From assembly GCA_946811185.2 (NCBI GenBank), contig OX328106.1:47256311-47320310 (forward strand): a stretch of DNA of 64,000 nt, given 5' to 3'. Within the stretch, counting starts at the first letter, position 1. Each line of letters opens with the position of its first letter. A program made the position numbers and the translations under genes. Of this stretch, positions 22,646 to 34,103 are shown piece by piece. Origin of the DNA: Hippopus hippopus. Taxonomy: Eukaryota > Mollusca > Bivalvia > Cardiida > Cardiidae. The notes under the pieces are model-generated. The model did not search any database, was not told the DNA's origin, and saw only the letters and a list, made by a program, of their open reading frames with translations.

Positions 22646-23491
22646 TTCTTTTAAAGACAAGAAGATGTTTCCATTTCAATCTCTAAAAGTATTGTCAGAC
22701 TCAATTTGTTTCAATAATCAGGCCTCTGGATGGGTATCTGTGACAAGTTAACTTTCTTTGGCATACTTTTTAAGCAGTTCCTCCTAATTTCCAGACACTT
22801 TCATGTAATGTTACCAAATTTCATTCTCATTTATTGATTGCAGATCTCAAATGATTCAGGACCATGTTCATGGCTTCGAATTTGACTAAATTTGATTGAG
22901 TGCAGACACTGCACATCACCCTAATTCACTTTCACTTACATGTAAGTGATTCACTAGGACCTCGCAATGTTGATTTTATGCATCATTCCACCCCCAACTC
23001 CCGATGTACCGGTCTTACTTCAACATGATTACTTCAGGTCAAACAGACGGCAGTTCCTTCAATTCATAGCACCTTCACAGCCGATCAACCGTGACTTGTG
23101 TACATTGCAAGTAACAAGTTACAGACCGGTCTTGAACGACCAGCTTCCAAAATCTTAATGACACAATTTCTATCGGCTTCTGAAAGCCGCTCCATTGTTC
23201 GATAGAAAAACGAAAAGGCTGTGGTTTTTTTTTAGATTATCGACTTAGAAACCAAATGCCGATTTCCAGCAATATGTTGATTGTCCAATAGGTTGCAGGT
23301 GCAGATATACAAAATTGACATGTACCTGCACTGTAGCCAGCCAAGTGTGTCAATTTGTAAATTAATGACAGGATATCACTTCAAACTTAGTAGCAATGGG
23401 TTTTTGAAGATTTCAGGTCAAAAATATGAAAAATGAGAAAATTATGAGAGATCAAAAACTGTATACTTTCTTTTGCCTTTGAGTATATATA

Positions 23492-23731
23492 TGAGCTATG
23501 CTCTGTGAAAAGGAGGCTAAATGCACCTGCAAAAAGTATCTGCGCAGGCTGACCTTGGCGAAATTTTTTTGCTATTGATCAATTTTCTGCATGACCAAGG
23601 ACTAGTTTACCTCATGATTCAGTCGGTTCTTAGACAAATTTGACTATGGATCCATGATTATATGATGACTTATTTGGTATATGATGCAACACAGAGATGC
23701 ATTAAACCCCCTTTTTCCAGAGCATGGTTCA
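23492..23731. mobile_element. Family C element with a shortened core
   Basis: GAGCTATGCTCTGTGAAAAG start; the left core arm is deleted (AAAAAGTATCTGCGCAGGCTG); CCAGAGCATGGTTCA end. It lies about 190 bp upstream of the first recognised exon. Confidence 0.8.
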
Positions 23732-23924
23732 TACATACATGCATATTCAAAAGGTACTATCGGGCGTCTGCAAATGTTTGCAAGATGGACGAGTGTAATA
23801 GTTGTCTGGTCAACACGTAAATAAACAACTTCGTCCAATTTCTAAAGGTATTTGTGATTTCACTGATATACTGTTGTAGTCAAATTCAACCGGTAAAGCT
23901 TTCTAAAAATTTCTATTCTTTCAG

Positions 23925-24075
23925 ATAATGTCAAAGAATGGACCAGGTGATAACCGGGCGTGTAATACTGCTGTGGACAGTATGGCCTTTATTTGTTACA
24001 GTAACAGCCACGACAGTAAACATAGCGGATGACTTCATCGTACAAGCGCGCTGTGAGGCTTACTGCCGAAATAAG
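23925..24075 (+). CDS. Exon 1 (coding part 23938-24075): signal peptide and first Cys pair
   Basis: A polypyrimidine tract and acceptor (TTCTATTCTTTCAG) end at 23924, so a non-coding 5' exon probably lies upstream. The chosen ATG at 23938 opens 46 codons that end in frame at the donor AAG|GTAAGG. The N-terminus is a classic signal peptide: hydrophobic core at residues 9-23 (VILLWTVWPLFVTVT), probable cleavage after Ala24. The mature start contains Q-A-R-C-E-A-Y-C (Cys39, Cys43), very like the beginning of the anosmin-1 Cys-box. An upstream ATG at 23928 in another frame would give only a 34-residue peptide ending within the exon, so it is a candidate uORF, not the start. The secretion signal is clear; family identity is inferred. 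Confidence 0.82.
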
Positions 24076-24403
24076 GTAAGGGACCAGATAAGGAATAAAG
24101 CCTAAGGCCTAGAAAACAATTTCTCTTAAAAAAACAAACAAACAAAAAACAAATACAGGTAGGTCGCATCGACAAGTAGTAAAGGGTCCGAATTTCAAGC
24201 ATTATTTGATTCATTAAGTTAAAACAGCTACAACAATTACTACAACGACTACAGCAACGGTCTCATTTCCACGCAGGTCTGAAAACGTTCATGCACTTTT
24301 TTTGGCCACTGGTAATCTTGGTCGACTACAATCTTCCTTATCCTTTTTTTAAGATGGCACACTGAGGTAAGAAATGTGTAGAGTCACTTGTTGTAAAGTC
24401 GCC

Positions 24404-24602
24404 TGAGATCTATTAACCGCTTACAAGTGACTGTAAATTTTTTTTTCTAAACATGACTATTTTAAGTAACAATTAAATAAATGAACTTTCTCTGTCAAAA
24501 TGAGATCTATTAACCGCTTACAAGTGACTGTAACGTTACATTTTTTTTTTCTAAGCATAACTATTTTGAGTAACAATTAAATAAATGAACTTTCTCTGTC
24601 AA
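24404..24602. repeat. Tandem duplication, 2 x ~98 bp
   Basis: GAGATCTATTAACCGCTTAC through AAATGAACTTTCTCTGTCAAAA occurs twice head to tail, differing mainly in T-run length and an inserted CGTTACA. Lies in intron 1. Confidence 0.9.
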
Positions 24603-24642
24603 AAAAAAAAAAAATGCAATTCAATGGTGTCTTTGACAAAAT

Positions 24643-24710
24643 ATCGGACAGTGTAGATTCATGCTGAGACTGCGTCTTCCGTGTGAAGTCTGATCTTGAT
24701 CTACATTGAC
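24643..24710. repeat. Family A core remnant
   Basis: TCGGACAGTGTAGATTCATG and TCTGATCTTGATCTACATTG flank a mutated centre; the rest of family A is not recognisable. Confidence 0.55.
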
Positions 24711-25315
24711 AACGCACGAAAGAATGAGGTTGATTCTTTGTTAAACTAGATCTCCTATTATTCCGATTACTGAGCATTTTGATCCATCTACTAACTCAGG
24801 CGCAAACTATGGAAGTTCGATGTTTGTAAACTTTATTTAATCATGAGCTAAACACTGCTACCGAATACGGGTCGAGTTTCTGTTCACTCGATGTGTTTGA
24901 CGCTGTCCGCTTTTCCCTTTCCGTGTTTCAATAGTCCGCAGAAGTCGTCTACGTTTTTAGCCCCTTCAGTTTAGTACTCTCCTCAAAGGAGAATTTCGTA
25001 GTTTTCCAAAAACGTATTTTTTTCAATTTTTGTGTGATATTAGCAGCGATATCTCCAGTAACAGAGTACGAAATGATTTGCTTTCTTCTGAGTGTTAAGA
25101 CTATTGTATTCGGCACATGTGCATATATAAGTCTGGAAAAGAATATTCCTTGAATCTCCTGAACCGAGCATAGAACCGAAACTGTGTCCGTACAAAATCA
25201 TAGGAACGAACCGTTGTACGAAATGTGAGTCCGGTTAAAGAACGCAAGGTAAGGAAGTTAGCGGAAAGGAAGAGAAATTTTGATCAGGTAGTTTTATATT
25301 TCAACACTTACATAC

Positions 25316-25425
25316 CTTGTAATCATTCAAAGACAAGTCAAATTGAGCCACATTTAATTTGTCTTCTGCAACTGATCTCAAGACAAGTCTAAAATTTCAT
25401 CACCATGTGAGCAACATATTGAATA
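25316..25425. mobile_element. Family B right-half remnant
   Basis: AAATTGAGCCACATTTAATTTGTC and GACAAGTCTAAAATTTCATC match the right half of B; core and left end are missing. Confidence 0.55.
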
Positions 25426-25463
25426 GTTGTTACAAATGCTCTGAAGACAAATCTGACATTTCA

Positions 25464-25880
25464 CCATCTAGTACAGCAGGGATCGTATACTAACATACGA
25501 TCCCTGAGTACAGACATGTTATACGGATTGAAATCTGTACATGTATACAGAGCTGCAGATGTAATTCTAGATCCATTATTTTTCTTCAAAACCCCATGTT
25601 GTGGCATTAGAATCGTATCTATGAGACGATTCTAATGAGTACCCACAACACAGGGTTTAAGGGAGAATAATTAATATTTTCACTTTTGAAATCAAAATCA
25701 CTCCCTCTATCTGGAGCTCTGTGCACATGAATGTGACATTCTATAATGAAAATATATGATTAAATATGAAAAAAATGTACTCCTTTGTGTTTCTTTATGT
25801 ACAGGGGAGTATTTTTTTCATACTTAATCGTATATTTTCATTATAGAATGTCAAATTCCTGTGCTCTGTGTATATATGTT
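25464..25880. repeat. Cluster of three nested hairpins
   Basis: Three separate inverted repeats lie in a row: CAGGGATCGTAT / ATACGATCCCTG (25468-25500); TTGTGGCATTAGAATCGT / ACGATTCTAATGAGTACCCACAA (25590-25652); and GTGACATTCTATAATGAAAATATA / TATATTTTCATTATAGAATGTCA with outer GAGCTCTGTGC / GTGCTCTGTG (25712-25875). No coding content; probably foldback elements. Confidence 0.65.
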
Positions 25881-26867
25881 TCCAATATTGACCTATACAA
25901 GAAAAAAAATCTTTATTTCTCTGAAAAACACCCCAAAAAATTAAGCAAATGTCAAGATCTTTATCATTCAGTGCTATTAGAACTGGAAAAATTAAAAATG
26001 GGGATGGGGCAAATGCCCACTGCCTTTGAAAAACAAGGTGGGATATAGGAAAATAGGGACAGCTTTGTTGATTACAGTCCATCCACTAAAAGTAAAAAAG
26101 ATGTTACTTTTTCCTTGTCTGATATTAACTGATACCATATCCTTCAAAGTTCTTAGAATTAGTCTTCTTTTTTTTGTAACACTTACAGGTCTCTTGATCC
26201 ATAATGTCTGTCAAAATTAGCTCTTCTGTGGCAGCAGGATCGATTCTAGACCTTTTCTTGAGAATGCAAGTTTTGCTTTTGATCATCACCAGAAATGAAT
26301 TATGAAAGAAATTGGCATTTGTTTTAAATCTATGTCACTTTGTAAGTAAATGAAATCTTTAACTAATTGAAAGGAAAAAATGTCTCTTACTAGTTTACAG
26401 CTGTGATGGGGGTCACATCTATACGAAGAGGGTAGTTTTACTGCAACCAGGGATCTTATATACAGGGATAGGAAACGCGGTATAACTTCCGGTTATTCAC
26501 TGTCTTCTTTCGAATTGACCGCAAAGGAAAAAACGGCGGCCATCTTAAATTTCGGCATACGACGGTCATTGTTTTAATCAACGTTTTGCTTGGTTATCCC
26601 ATACGTCCTTCTCAACAGGTAAGTTTCCGAATATTTACATGCTTAGAATAATGTAACATCAATTTTTTCGGAGATTTTGTTTTATATGCTTATTTTGGCG
26701 TTAAAAATTCACGGCCTAATCATGTTTGCCCCGTAGGGGATGTTCGGCAGGAGGATTTAGTGACGTGCAAAAGAAATACTTTTTAAGTACATAAAATAGC
26801 GTCCAAATAGCAACATGTTGGTAAAATTCACGAGATGGAGTACATCTCCTTGTATTAAAGCCAATTT

Positions 26868-27345
26868 TGTGCTGATTTTCGATTCCTAAGTTAGATAATT
26901 ATGGGCTCAAAACTGGGCTATTTTCGGTATTTCATCACAAAATGGCGGACCAATGAGGTGAATTTGGCGAGACCCTAGTGATAGTTGTAGCATTCTCAAT
27001 TTATTTTTAGAAATAAATTTGTTCAGATTTTGACATATTTATAAGCAGTAAGTATTTCTTTTTGTTATTAAATCAAATCTAGTGATTTTCGATGCCAAGG
27101 TTAGATAACTGTGGGCTCAAAAACTTGGCTATTTTCGGTCTCAATTGCAAGATGGCGGCCCAATATGGTGAATTTGCTGAGACCCTGGTGATAAATGTAG
27201 CATTCTGATTCCATCTTTTGAATTAATTGTGTTCAGATATTACCATATTTATAAGCAGCAAGTATTTCGTTTTGCACTAAAATCAAATATAAGCTGTTTA
27301 TCGAATCCTAGGTAAATAAAAGTGCAGCCTAAAAAGGGGTTATTT
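26868..27345. repeat. ~210-bp tandem repeat, 2.3 units, with YY1-like motifs
   Basis: GATTTTCGATTCCTAAGTTAG (about 26876), GATTTTCGATGCCAAGGTTAG (27084) and GTTTATCGAATCCTAGGTAA (about 27295) begin successive units. Each full unit has GGGCTCAAAA, an ATGGCGG motif followed by a CCAAT-like box (ATGGCGGACCAATGAGG; AAGATGGCGGCCCAATATGG) and CATATTTATAAGCAG. AAGATGGCGGC is the known YY1 core, and a related inverse motif (GCGGCCATCTTAAA) lies at about 26535. Confidence 0.75.
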
Positions 27346-27629
27346 CAGTAAAAGTGGAAGCGCAGTACCGCACATTAGTTAAAAATGATTGGATCTCTGA
27401 TAGTTGGCCATATCCTGAACAAATTCTCATTATAGTCTAACCATGTGAAAATAAAACCATATTTTGCAACGTAACTGAAGAATTAAAATGTTACGTTTTG
27501 TAAAAAGGAGAAATTTGAAATTCAGTTAGTTCTATATTTTTTTTCCAGATATGTATTGTGACAGCACAAACACTTCAAAACATGGTTTCAAGAGCTGTCA
27601 ACATACTATTGTGATGCATCCTGTGAACA

Positions 27630-27715
27630 GAAGAATGACATTGAAGATGGTTTTGTAATTCTGCATAAAGTGTGTGACATTGAAGATGGTTTTGTAATTC
27701 TGCATAAAGTGTGCT
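27630..27715. repeat. 38-bp tandem duplication
   Basis: GACATTGAAGATGGTTTTGT followed by AATTCTGCATAAAGTGTG occurs twice in a row. It follows a T-rich tract ending CCAG at 27549 that could be a splice acceptor. No protein is supported. Confidence 0.85.
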
Positions 27716-27854
27716 AGTATGAAACTGAAGCTGGGCTTGAAAACTTGGAATATTAAAGACCAAATCAGCTGTGAACTGTACAAACCTGCAAGAAAAATGC
27801 TAAAGTGAAATTAATGTATTTGAATATGAAAGCTGTGAGCTTCTTCTACCATCA

Positions 27855-28642
27855 AAGTATATTTAGTATGTATAGCTCAATAAGCCACTAGAAGTATGGA
27901 GTTATTTAATTATCTGTGACAAATGCTAGTATTCCTGAATCCTAAGTTTTCACTAACCTGGGGAATATCCATACTTCTGAAAACATTGTGAAAAAAGAAG
28001 AAACTACCGGTAAGTACATGTCACATTTTCTCATTTCCCCAGGAAAATCAAGTCTCCTCATTTCAGTTGCATTTCATTTGTCGTCTGCAAATGCTTTCAA
28101 ATTAGACATGTCCAAAATTTTGTAATCTGGCAAAAACTTAAGGATGGAACCTTGCTCAATTTGCAATGTTTCACAACATTTTAGTTGTATCATAGCAGCC
28201 ATTATACTTATCTATTTGTTTTTTGAATTTGCACAACTGTCTGCACAAGCTGCGTGTTGCTTTTCCTCATCAACATATTTTTTGAGGGAGAGAATTATGT
28301 ATCTGTGTTGTGCAAAATTCTCTGAGAATCATGATGTTGGTTTCCCACTACTCACACTATTGTCATAAAATACTAAAAGTACATGTATTAAATTTGACAT
28401 AGTTTTGGTTTCTTCAAACAACACAGTACATTCAGTATCTACAGTCTTATAAGCCACTTGAGGTAAGGAGTTATCTAATAATCTGTGACAAATGCCAGTA
28501 TTCCTGAATCCTAAGTTTTCACTACCATGGGAAAAGGAAAGAATGTTGGTAACCAGCATTTTCTCCTTTTCCTGCAATGTTTCCAAAAGGCTTCTTTCTC
28601 TTGTTCATCAGAACTCGGGGTAGTGTGGCAAAGGGATAATTG
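27855..28642. repeat. Duplicated ~105-bp segment, each copy followed by a partial B element
   Basis: AAGCCACTAGAAGTATGGAG through CCTAAGTTTTCACTA (27890-27957) recurs as AAGCCACTTGAGGTAAGGAG through CCTAAGTTTTCACTA (28451-28522). Truncated family B sequence follows each copy (27965-28143; 28525-28642). Confidence 0.7.
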
Positions 28643-29497
28643 CAGATTTGTCTTTTTTTTTTTTCTAATAATTATGCTACTGACTATTTTTTACCAAAGA
28701 ACAATTTTTTTGGGGCCTTTGGAATCCCCAGTTGAAAGTATTAGCAAACGACAATTAAAAGTAGATTCAAACGATTGGATTTTTTTTGCATGGTATTGAA
28801 CATTGCGGATAAAAATGCTGAAAACAGGTACATGTGCTAGGCTAGCATTTTGTTCTATTCCCACAATATTTTCAAAAAGCTTTTAATATTCCGAAGTCAT
28901 TAAACACACAAGGTTCTAAGGTACACAGGTTAATTCGAAATGATGCAATTGTGAAGGCCACTGGTGTATGTAATTGATTCCAATGTATAAAAGTAGGAAC
29001 AGAGTTGCAGACAGGTCCTTACACTTCACCAGCCTACTTTTTCAGAAAGTTCACTAATTCTTTCCATTTTGCAGGAAATTCTCCTTTTTTTCTGTCAAAG
29101 ACAGTGATTTAAGAGTAGCTGCAAGCTGAACTGAAAATATACAGGAAGGTCCATTTAATGGGCAGTGAAGGCAATTTTCTGGCTCTATATGCCCTTTGTG
29201 TAGTTTGCTATTGAAAAATGGGTATATAACTATTAACAGATCTCTGTGTTTACTGGCCTAATACATTGTACTACATACAAGTGAAATGTTTGTCACTCCT
29301 GATAACATGAGAAGCTTTTGACCTGACCAAATTGAAAAATTTGAAGAAGAAAATCAGAAAATAAATATTTAATTTCAATGATGCGTATTGTCTATAAACA
29401 GAAGAGGACACTAGATGTGTCATGACAGATACACAACTTGATATATCCCACTTGTGATCATGTCAAATACAGCCCACTTCCGAAACGTTAGACGGAC

Positions 29498-29881
29498 TTA
29501 ATCCTTCAACAGGCGATGTGTGCTTTTCCTGAATTGTTTGCAATAGATATCCACTGCAGAAATATTAAAATATTTTAAGTTACTACGAAAAAGAGGGTTG
29601 TTTCGGTAATGGGTCGTTTTGGCACCGGGCCATTTTGATCTCCATTCACAATTTACACTTCGTGTGAAATCAAGACTGACAACATGACCTGTATATCTGA
29701 AACGCCCAATTAGTCGACACTTTAAATTTTCCAGATAAAAAAAATAACACTTTAACTGAAAAAAACAATAACAGAAAAACATTGACATAAACATTGATAC
29801 GCATTTCATACTAGGCGGATATAAAAATTGTCGGAATCGGCAAGGAATTATACTATCTGAAAGGAAGATAATAACTCGCAA
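29498..29881 (-). other. Unrecognised 127-codon frame in the 3.54-kb element
   Basis: An open frame starting about 100 bp inside the right terminus of the element, on the minus strand. The first half is rich in Phe, Cys and Met; the second half has W, R and K residues (EWRSKWPGAKTTHY). I recognise no domain. The position is where a transposon gene could start, but it may be chance. Confidence 0.15.
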
Positions 29882-29994
29882 GGAACGACAACAGATTATT
29901 GGACGCCTTACAGGTAAGTCAGTGAAAAATCGATAATTGGTCTTAACTCCAGTTGCGTTGCCTATCCCTGTGTATATAAGATCCCTGCTGCAAC

Positions 29995-31600
29995 TGAACC
30001 TTAGAGGATTTTTCCAAAATAGACTGGTTTCAATGTTGAATTAAAATGATTTTAAGACCTGAATATAGTCCAACTGTAAGTCTCATAATGCTTGATTGTG
30101 GAGAGAAATTGCATTTTTTTTCCATTTTGAAGAATTCTATGCAAGTGATCTAAAATTAGAACATCACAGAGATAATCTTGTTTTCCAGAATTGTCATTAG
30201 GTTACCTCCCCTCATTACATTCAATTTTGTAGTGGGTCCACATAAAATTTGAAAGTTTTCCTTTGAGTTATCATTTTGTCTCTTTCACTTCATTATTCTC
30301 CATCATAAAAGTGCAAGTTTCGTGGCGCATCACTTGGCAATGTTAGTTTGATCTAGAAGACTCTAGCATGAATTGCTCAATACCCTTTTCTATAATAGTG
30401 CGCTGATCATTTGATCTTTCTTAAAACATGTTAATCTCATTCTCCCTAAGACTTTTCTACTACTGTATCTGTATCCTGTATGCTGTATGTGATATTAATG
30501 AATGTACATATATTACAAAGTTGGTAAACTGAGATCATGCTGCATAATATATACAGTTTGATCTTGTATCTTCATTTTTTGTCTGCTTTAAATGTATTAA
30601 ATCAACAAAACAGCCATAGCTGAGTAATTGACTCATTGACTCATTAAAAAATGACCTGTTAGGGTGGAGCTGTAAAAATGTTCACTGCATTTTAGACTGA
30701 AGTTGAATAGATCTAGGTAATTCGAAAATCACCGCCAGCAGCTGTATGAAATGCAAATAAAGAACGCAAGAACTGAACAACATGGATAAGAAGTACCTTT
30801 TTCACAATGATTTCAGACAATGAAACAGTATGCACATGTGTCCATAAAGCAAAGGATCGATAAGGTATTGTTATGATGCATGTGATTATGTAGATTTACG
30901 ACAAACAATTTTGAACTGACTGAACTGGCTCGAGCAACTAAAATGAAAAACAAACTGGTTGACTTATGTTAGAGGTTAGCCACGCCCTGCCAGGTCAATT
31001 CCTATGGCCTACACCAGGAAGAAAACAAATGTCACAGAGTGAATATGTGTACTTGATATACATGAATCAATCAAGAAAATGTATGACAGTTTAAACAATT
31101 CTTTGCCATTGTTTTAGATTCTAGAGAAGTGGAACATGTACAGAAATTTAAGGGATATTGATGTACTAGATCTGTCAGCATCAAGGCTGTCATCATAAAT
31201 ATTTCTAATATTCTCAGGAATTGTTAGGAAGTCATTAATTTGTATTCAATAACTAAACACTCAGCATGATGAACATTAGGTATTTTGGCTCAGTATATAA
31301 TTATGTAGATCTATGACCAGACCACAGAGAACATCCACTCTGTATTTAGATTTACTTCTTTACTCTTTACCGAAACACAGTTTATGATAAAACCATACTG
31401 TAAGCATTTTTAGACAAGACATTAAGTGTGTCAAAAATGGTGTGGTCTGATATTTAAAGCAGTTCGTCCTTTCCTTTCAATGTTTTCAAGAACCTCATTC
31501 CTTTGGGTTGTTGAAATACAGGAATGTTTGGTACAGTGTAAAACCAGATATTACCATCAAAATAGACTTGAGTTTGTGACATATAGTCAGGGGTCATTCG
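29995..31600. other. Intron 1 sequence without recognisable features
   Basis: AT-rich sequence. Only faint relics are visible, such as a family A-like GATCATGCTGCATAATATATAC at about 30534 and a B-like TTCAATGTTTTCAAGAACC at about 31477. Confidence 0.4.
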
Positions 31601-31603
31601 TTT

Positions 31604-32565
31604 TTAGCTCCACTGGCCGAAGGCCAGAGAGCTATTGTCATGGCGTTGTGTCCGTCGTGCGTCCGTCCGTCCGTCCGTCCGTTCGTGCGTGCGTCCGTAA
31701 ACTTTTTCTTTAAAAATCTTCTCCTCCCAAACCGCTATTTGGATAGCATTATTATTTTGCAGGAATGTTCCTTAGATACAGGTTTACAGAATTCCTTCAA
31801 AAAAAAAAGATCTGTCAAAAAACATGGCTTTTATGGGAGACTCATTTTCCTTTTATGGTATAAAGTAAAATCTTTGAAAAATTTCTTCTCTAAAACTATT
31901 CATTGGATTTCATTGTTGTTAGCTCCACTGGCCGAAGGCCAGCGAGCTATTGTCATGGCGTTGTGTCCGTCGTGCGTCCGTGCGTCCATCCATCCGTCCG
32001 TCTGTTCGTTCGTCCGTTCGTCCGTGCGTCCGTGCGTGCGTCCGTAAACTTTTTCTTTAAAAAACTTCTCCTCAGAAACTATTGACTGGATTTTTACCAA
32101 ATTTCACAGGAATGTTCCTTTGGTGGTCCTCTTTCAAATTCCTTCAAATAATTGTGTTCCATGAAGAATTCTGGTTGCCATGGCAACCAAAGTGAAAAAC
32201 CTTAAAAATCTTCTCCTCCCAAACCGCTATTTGGATAGCATTATTATTTTGCAGAAATGTTCCTTAGATACAGGTTTACAGAATTCCTTCAAAAAAAAAA
32301 GATCTGTCAAAAAACATGGCTTTTATGGGAGACTCATTTTCCTTTTATGGTATAAAGTAAAATCTTTGAAAAATTTCTTCTCTAAAACTATTCATTGGAT
32401 TTCATTGTTGTTTTGCAGGTAAGTTCCTATGGTGGTTGTCTACCAAATTGTTTCTTCAGTGAGCTAAAATGCAGGATTGAATGATAATTGTTAAAAACTT
32501 CCTTTCGCCATTATAGAAATATCAGGCCTGTGGAGCGATACAGGCGCTCAAGCGCCTCTAGTTAA
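31604..32565 (+). mobile_element. Helitron/Helentron-like non-autonomous element, partly duplicated
   Basis: Begins TTTTTAGCTCCACTGGCCGAAGG after a T run and ends with a stem-loop AGGCGCTCAAGCGCCTCTAG near 32545-32563; CTGTGGAGC near the end is a subterminal inverse of GCTCCAC. Inside are TCCG-rich tracts (31655-31700, 31965-32045). A ~200-bp block (31718-31920) recurs almost unchanged at 32209-32412, and the head recurs at 31920. No Rep/helicase gene is present. Confidence 0.7.
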
Positions 32566-32699
32566 GATCTCAGGATTAGATGAATGATGTTCCTCATGCA
32601 GATCCCAGTTAAACATAATTTGATCTTTTATTGTCTGGAAAACAGATAAGGCTTCCATCTAATGCCAAACATCTCATCTTTGGATCTTTTTTCGCACAA

Positions 32700-34075
32700 G
32701 GTTACCACTTACTTTTAGCTCATTACCATATGACAAAAATACAGACTTGCCTGAACTCAGAGGCAATTTAAATGTGACTCAAATGATGGAATTTGTCATT
32801 GAAAGGGTAGAAAACTGTGTGGAATAAGGAGAAAATACTGGTTATCAGAATTTTCTCCTTTTCCCCGCAATGTTTTCAAAGGCTTTATTCCTCAGGGTTG
32901 TTATAACTCGAAATTGTGTGATAAAGGATTAATTCTTTACAAAACCATAAAGTTCTAGAGTAGTCTGATTCAAAAGCATTTGCAGATAAACAATAAGTCT
33001 GGTTAAAATGATTTTTTAAATCATGTGACAAACTTGGGTTTGAAAAGATAAGTATTCTCCTTGTCTGTATTCTCTCTCAAACAATTTGTTCAACTCTGTA
33101 ATAAAAAGTATAATACATAAATAAATGTGAAAACATTGTTGTAAAAATACGACATTGGTGGTATAATGTTCAAGTTTCTCTACTTCACTTAACTTTTTCA
33201 AATATAATCAGTCAATAATAGCAGTTACATGTATATGTATTCATAATACCTACATAATTGTTTCAGTGCCGTCTCCTAATTAGTTTCACTTGTGTTCCCA
33301 TGAGTGGCCCTCTGCGAGGGGGTGAAAAGCCGCCACATCATTTTGGGGGATTAAGGATAAAAAAAGGCAATTATTCTCCATCACTTATCTGATTAGAAGC
33401 AAATCTTCTACTCTCTGGAAATCAGAGGACAATAAGACATGTTACCAGATAACAAAATTTTAGACTGATCAAAGCTGAAAGTATTGACTGATCTCAATTT
33501 ATAAGCTGTTAAAATGATGAGATTTCTTTCTTAAGAGATATAAAACATGCTGGACAAAGGAGAAAATGCCAGTTCCCTGCATTTTCACCAATCTCTACGA
33601 TGTTTCAGAATTCTTTTTCCTGAGGGTCATAAAAAAAACGGGGTTCTTTGGTAAAGGGTGAAAGGTCAAGTACTTTATCATGGTATCTTCATTTCCAACA
33701 GCCTTGAAAATATCTCAGAGAAATTCAGATTTTTAATCAACATAATTATGTTAACTTTTGTACCAAACGACAAAAATTTAGACTTTTCCTAATTCAAAGC
33801 ATTTGTAGATGACAAAATAAATGTGACTCTAAAACTGAAATTGCTTTTTGGAAGGGGAGAAAACATTGCAGAAAAAGGAGAAATTGCTGGTTACCAGCAT
33901 TTTATCCTTCTCTATGGTGTTTTCAAATGACGTCTTTGTCATGGTCATTAAAACCTGGGATTGTGTGGTAAAGGGTTAAGGTTTAATGCTAGCACATAAA
34001 TAGATAACATTGTAACAAAAAGAGCAACTTCTCATTCTGTCACAATGTTTTCAAAAGTTGTTTGCTGAAAGATGT
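32700..34075. mobile_element. Cluster of family B elements
   Basis: Reverse-orientation copies at about 32700-32934, 33440-33663 and 33745-33985, and a degenerate piece at 34005-34075. Each shows GACAAAATTTTAGACT-like left parts, GAAAACATTG and an AGAAAATGCTGG-type core. The copy at 33745 has the best hairpin (AAATTGCTGGTTACCAGCATTTT). Confidence 0.75.
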
Positions 34076-34103
34076 CAGCAGGATTCAGCTGAATGAAGGC
34101 TTT

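Larger units (their letters stand above)
26448..29987. mobile_element. 3.54-kb TIR element with 7-bp target duplication
   Basis: The left end CAGGGATCTTATATACAGGG-ATAGG and the right end CCTAT-CCCTGTGTATATAAGATCCCTG are inverted repeats (25 vs 27 bp, differing by one CA). Directly outside both ends is CTGCAAC (26441-26447 and 29988-29994), a 7-bp direct repeat. The interior holds ~210-bp tandem repeats, a 105-bp duplication, inserted B copies, and an unrecognised 127-codon minus frame near the right end. No transposase is recognised. CAGGG ends fit the hAT end rule (YARNG), but hAT usually makes 8-bp duplications, so the superfamily is open. It sits in intron 1. Confidence 0.85.

Noticed and set aside
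31640..32100. Frames rich in V-R-P-S/V-R-A repeats
   Set aside because: They arise from the GTCCGTCCGT tracts in the Helitron-like element.
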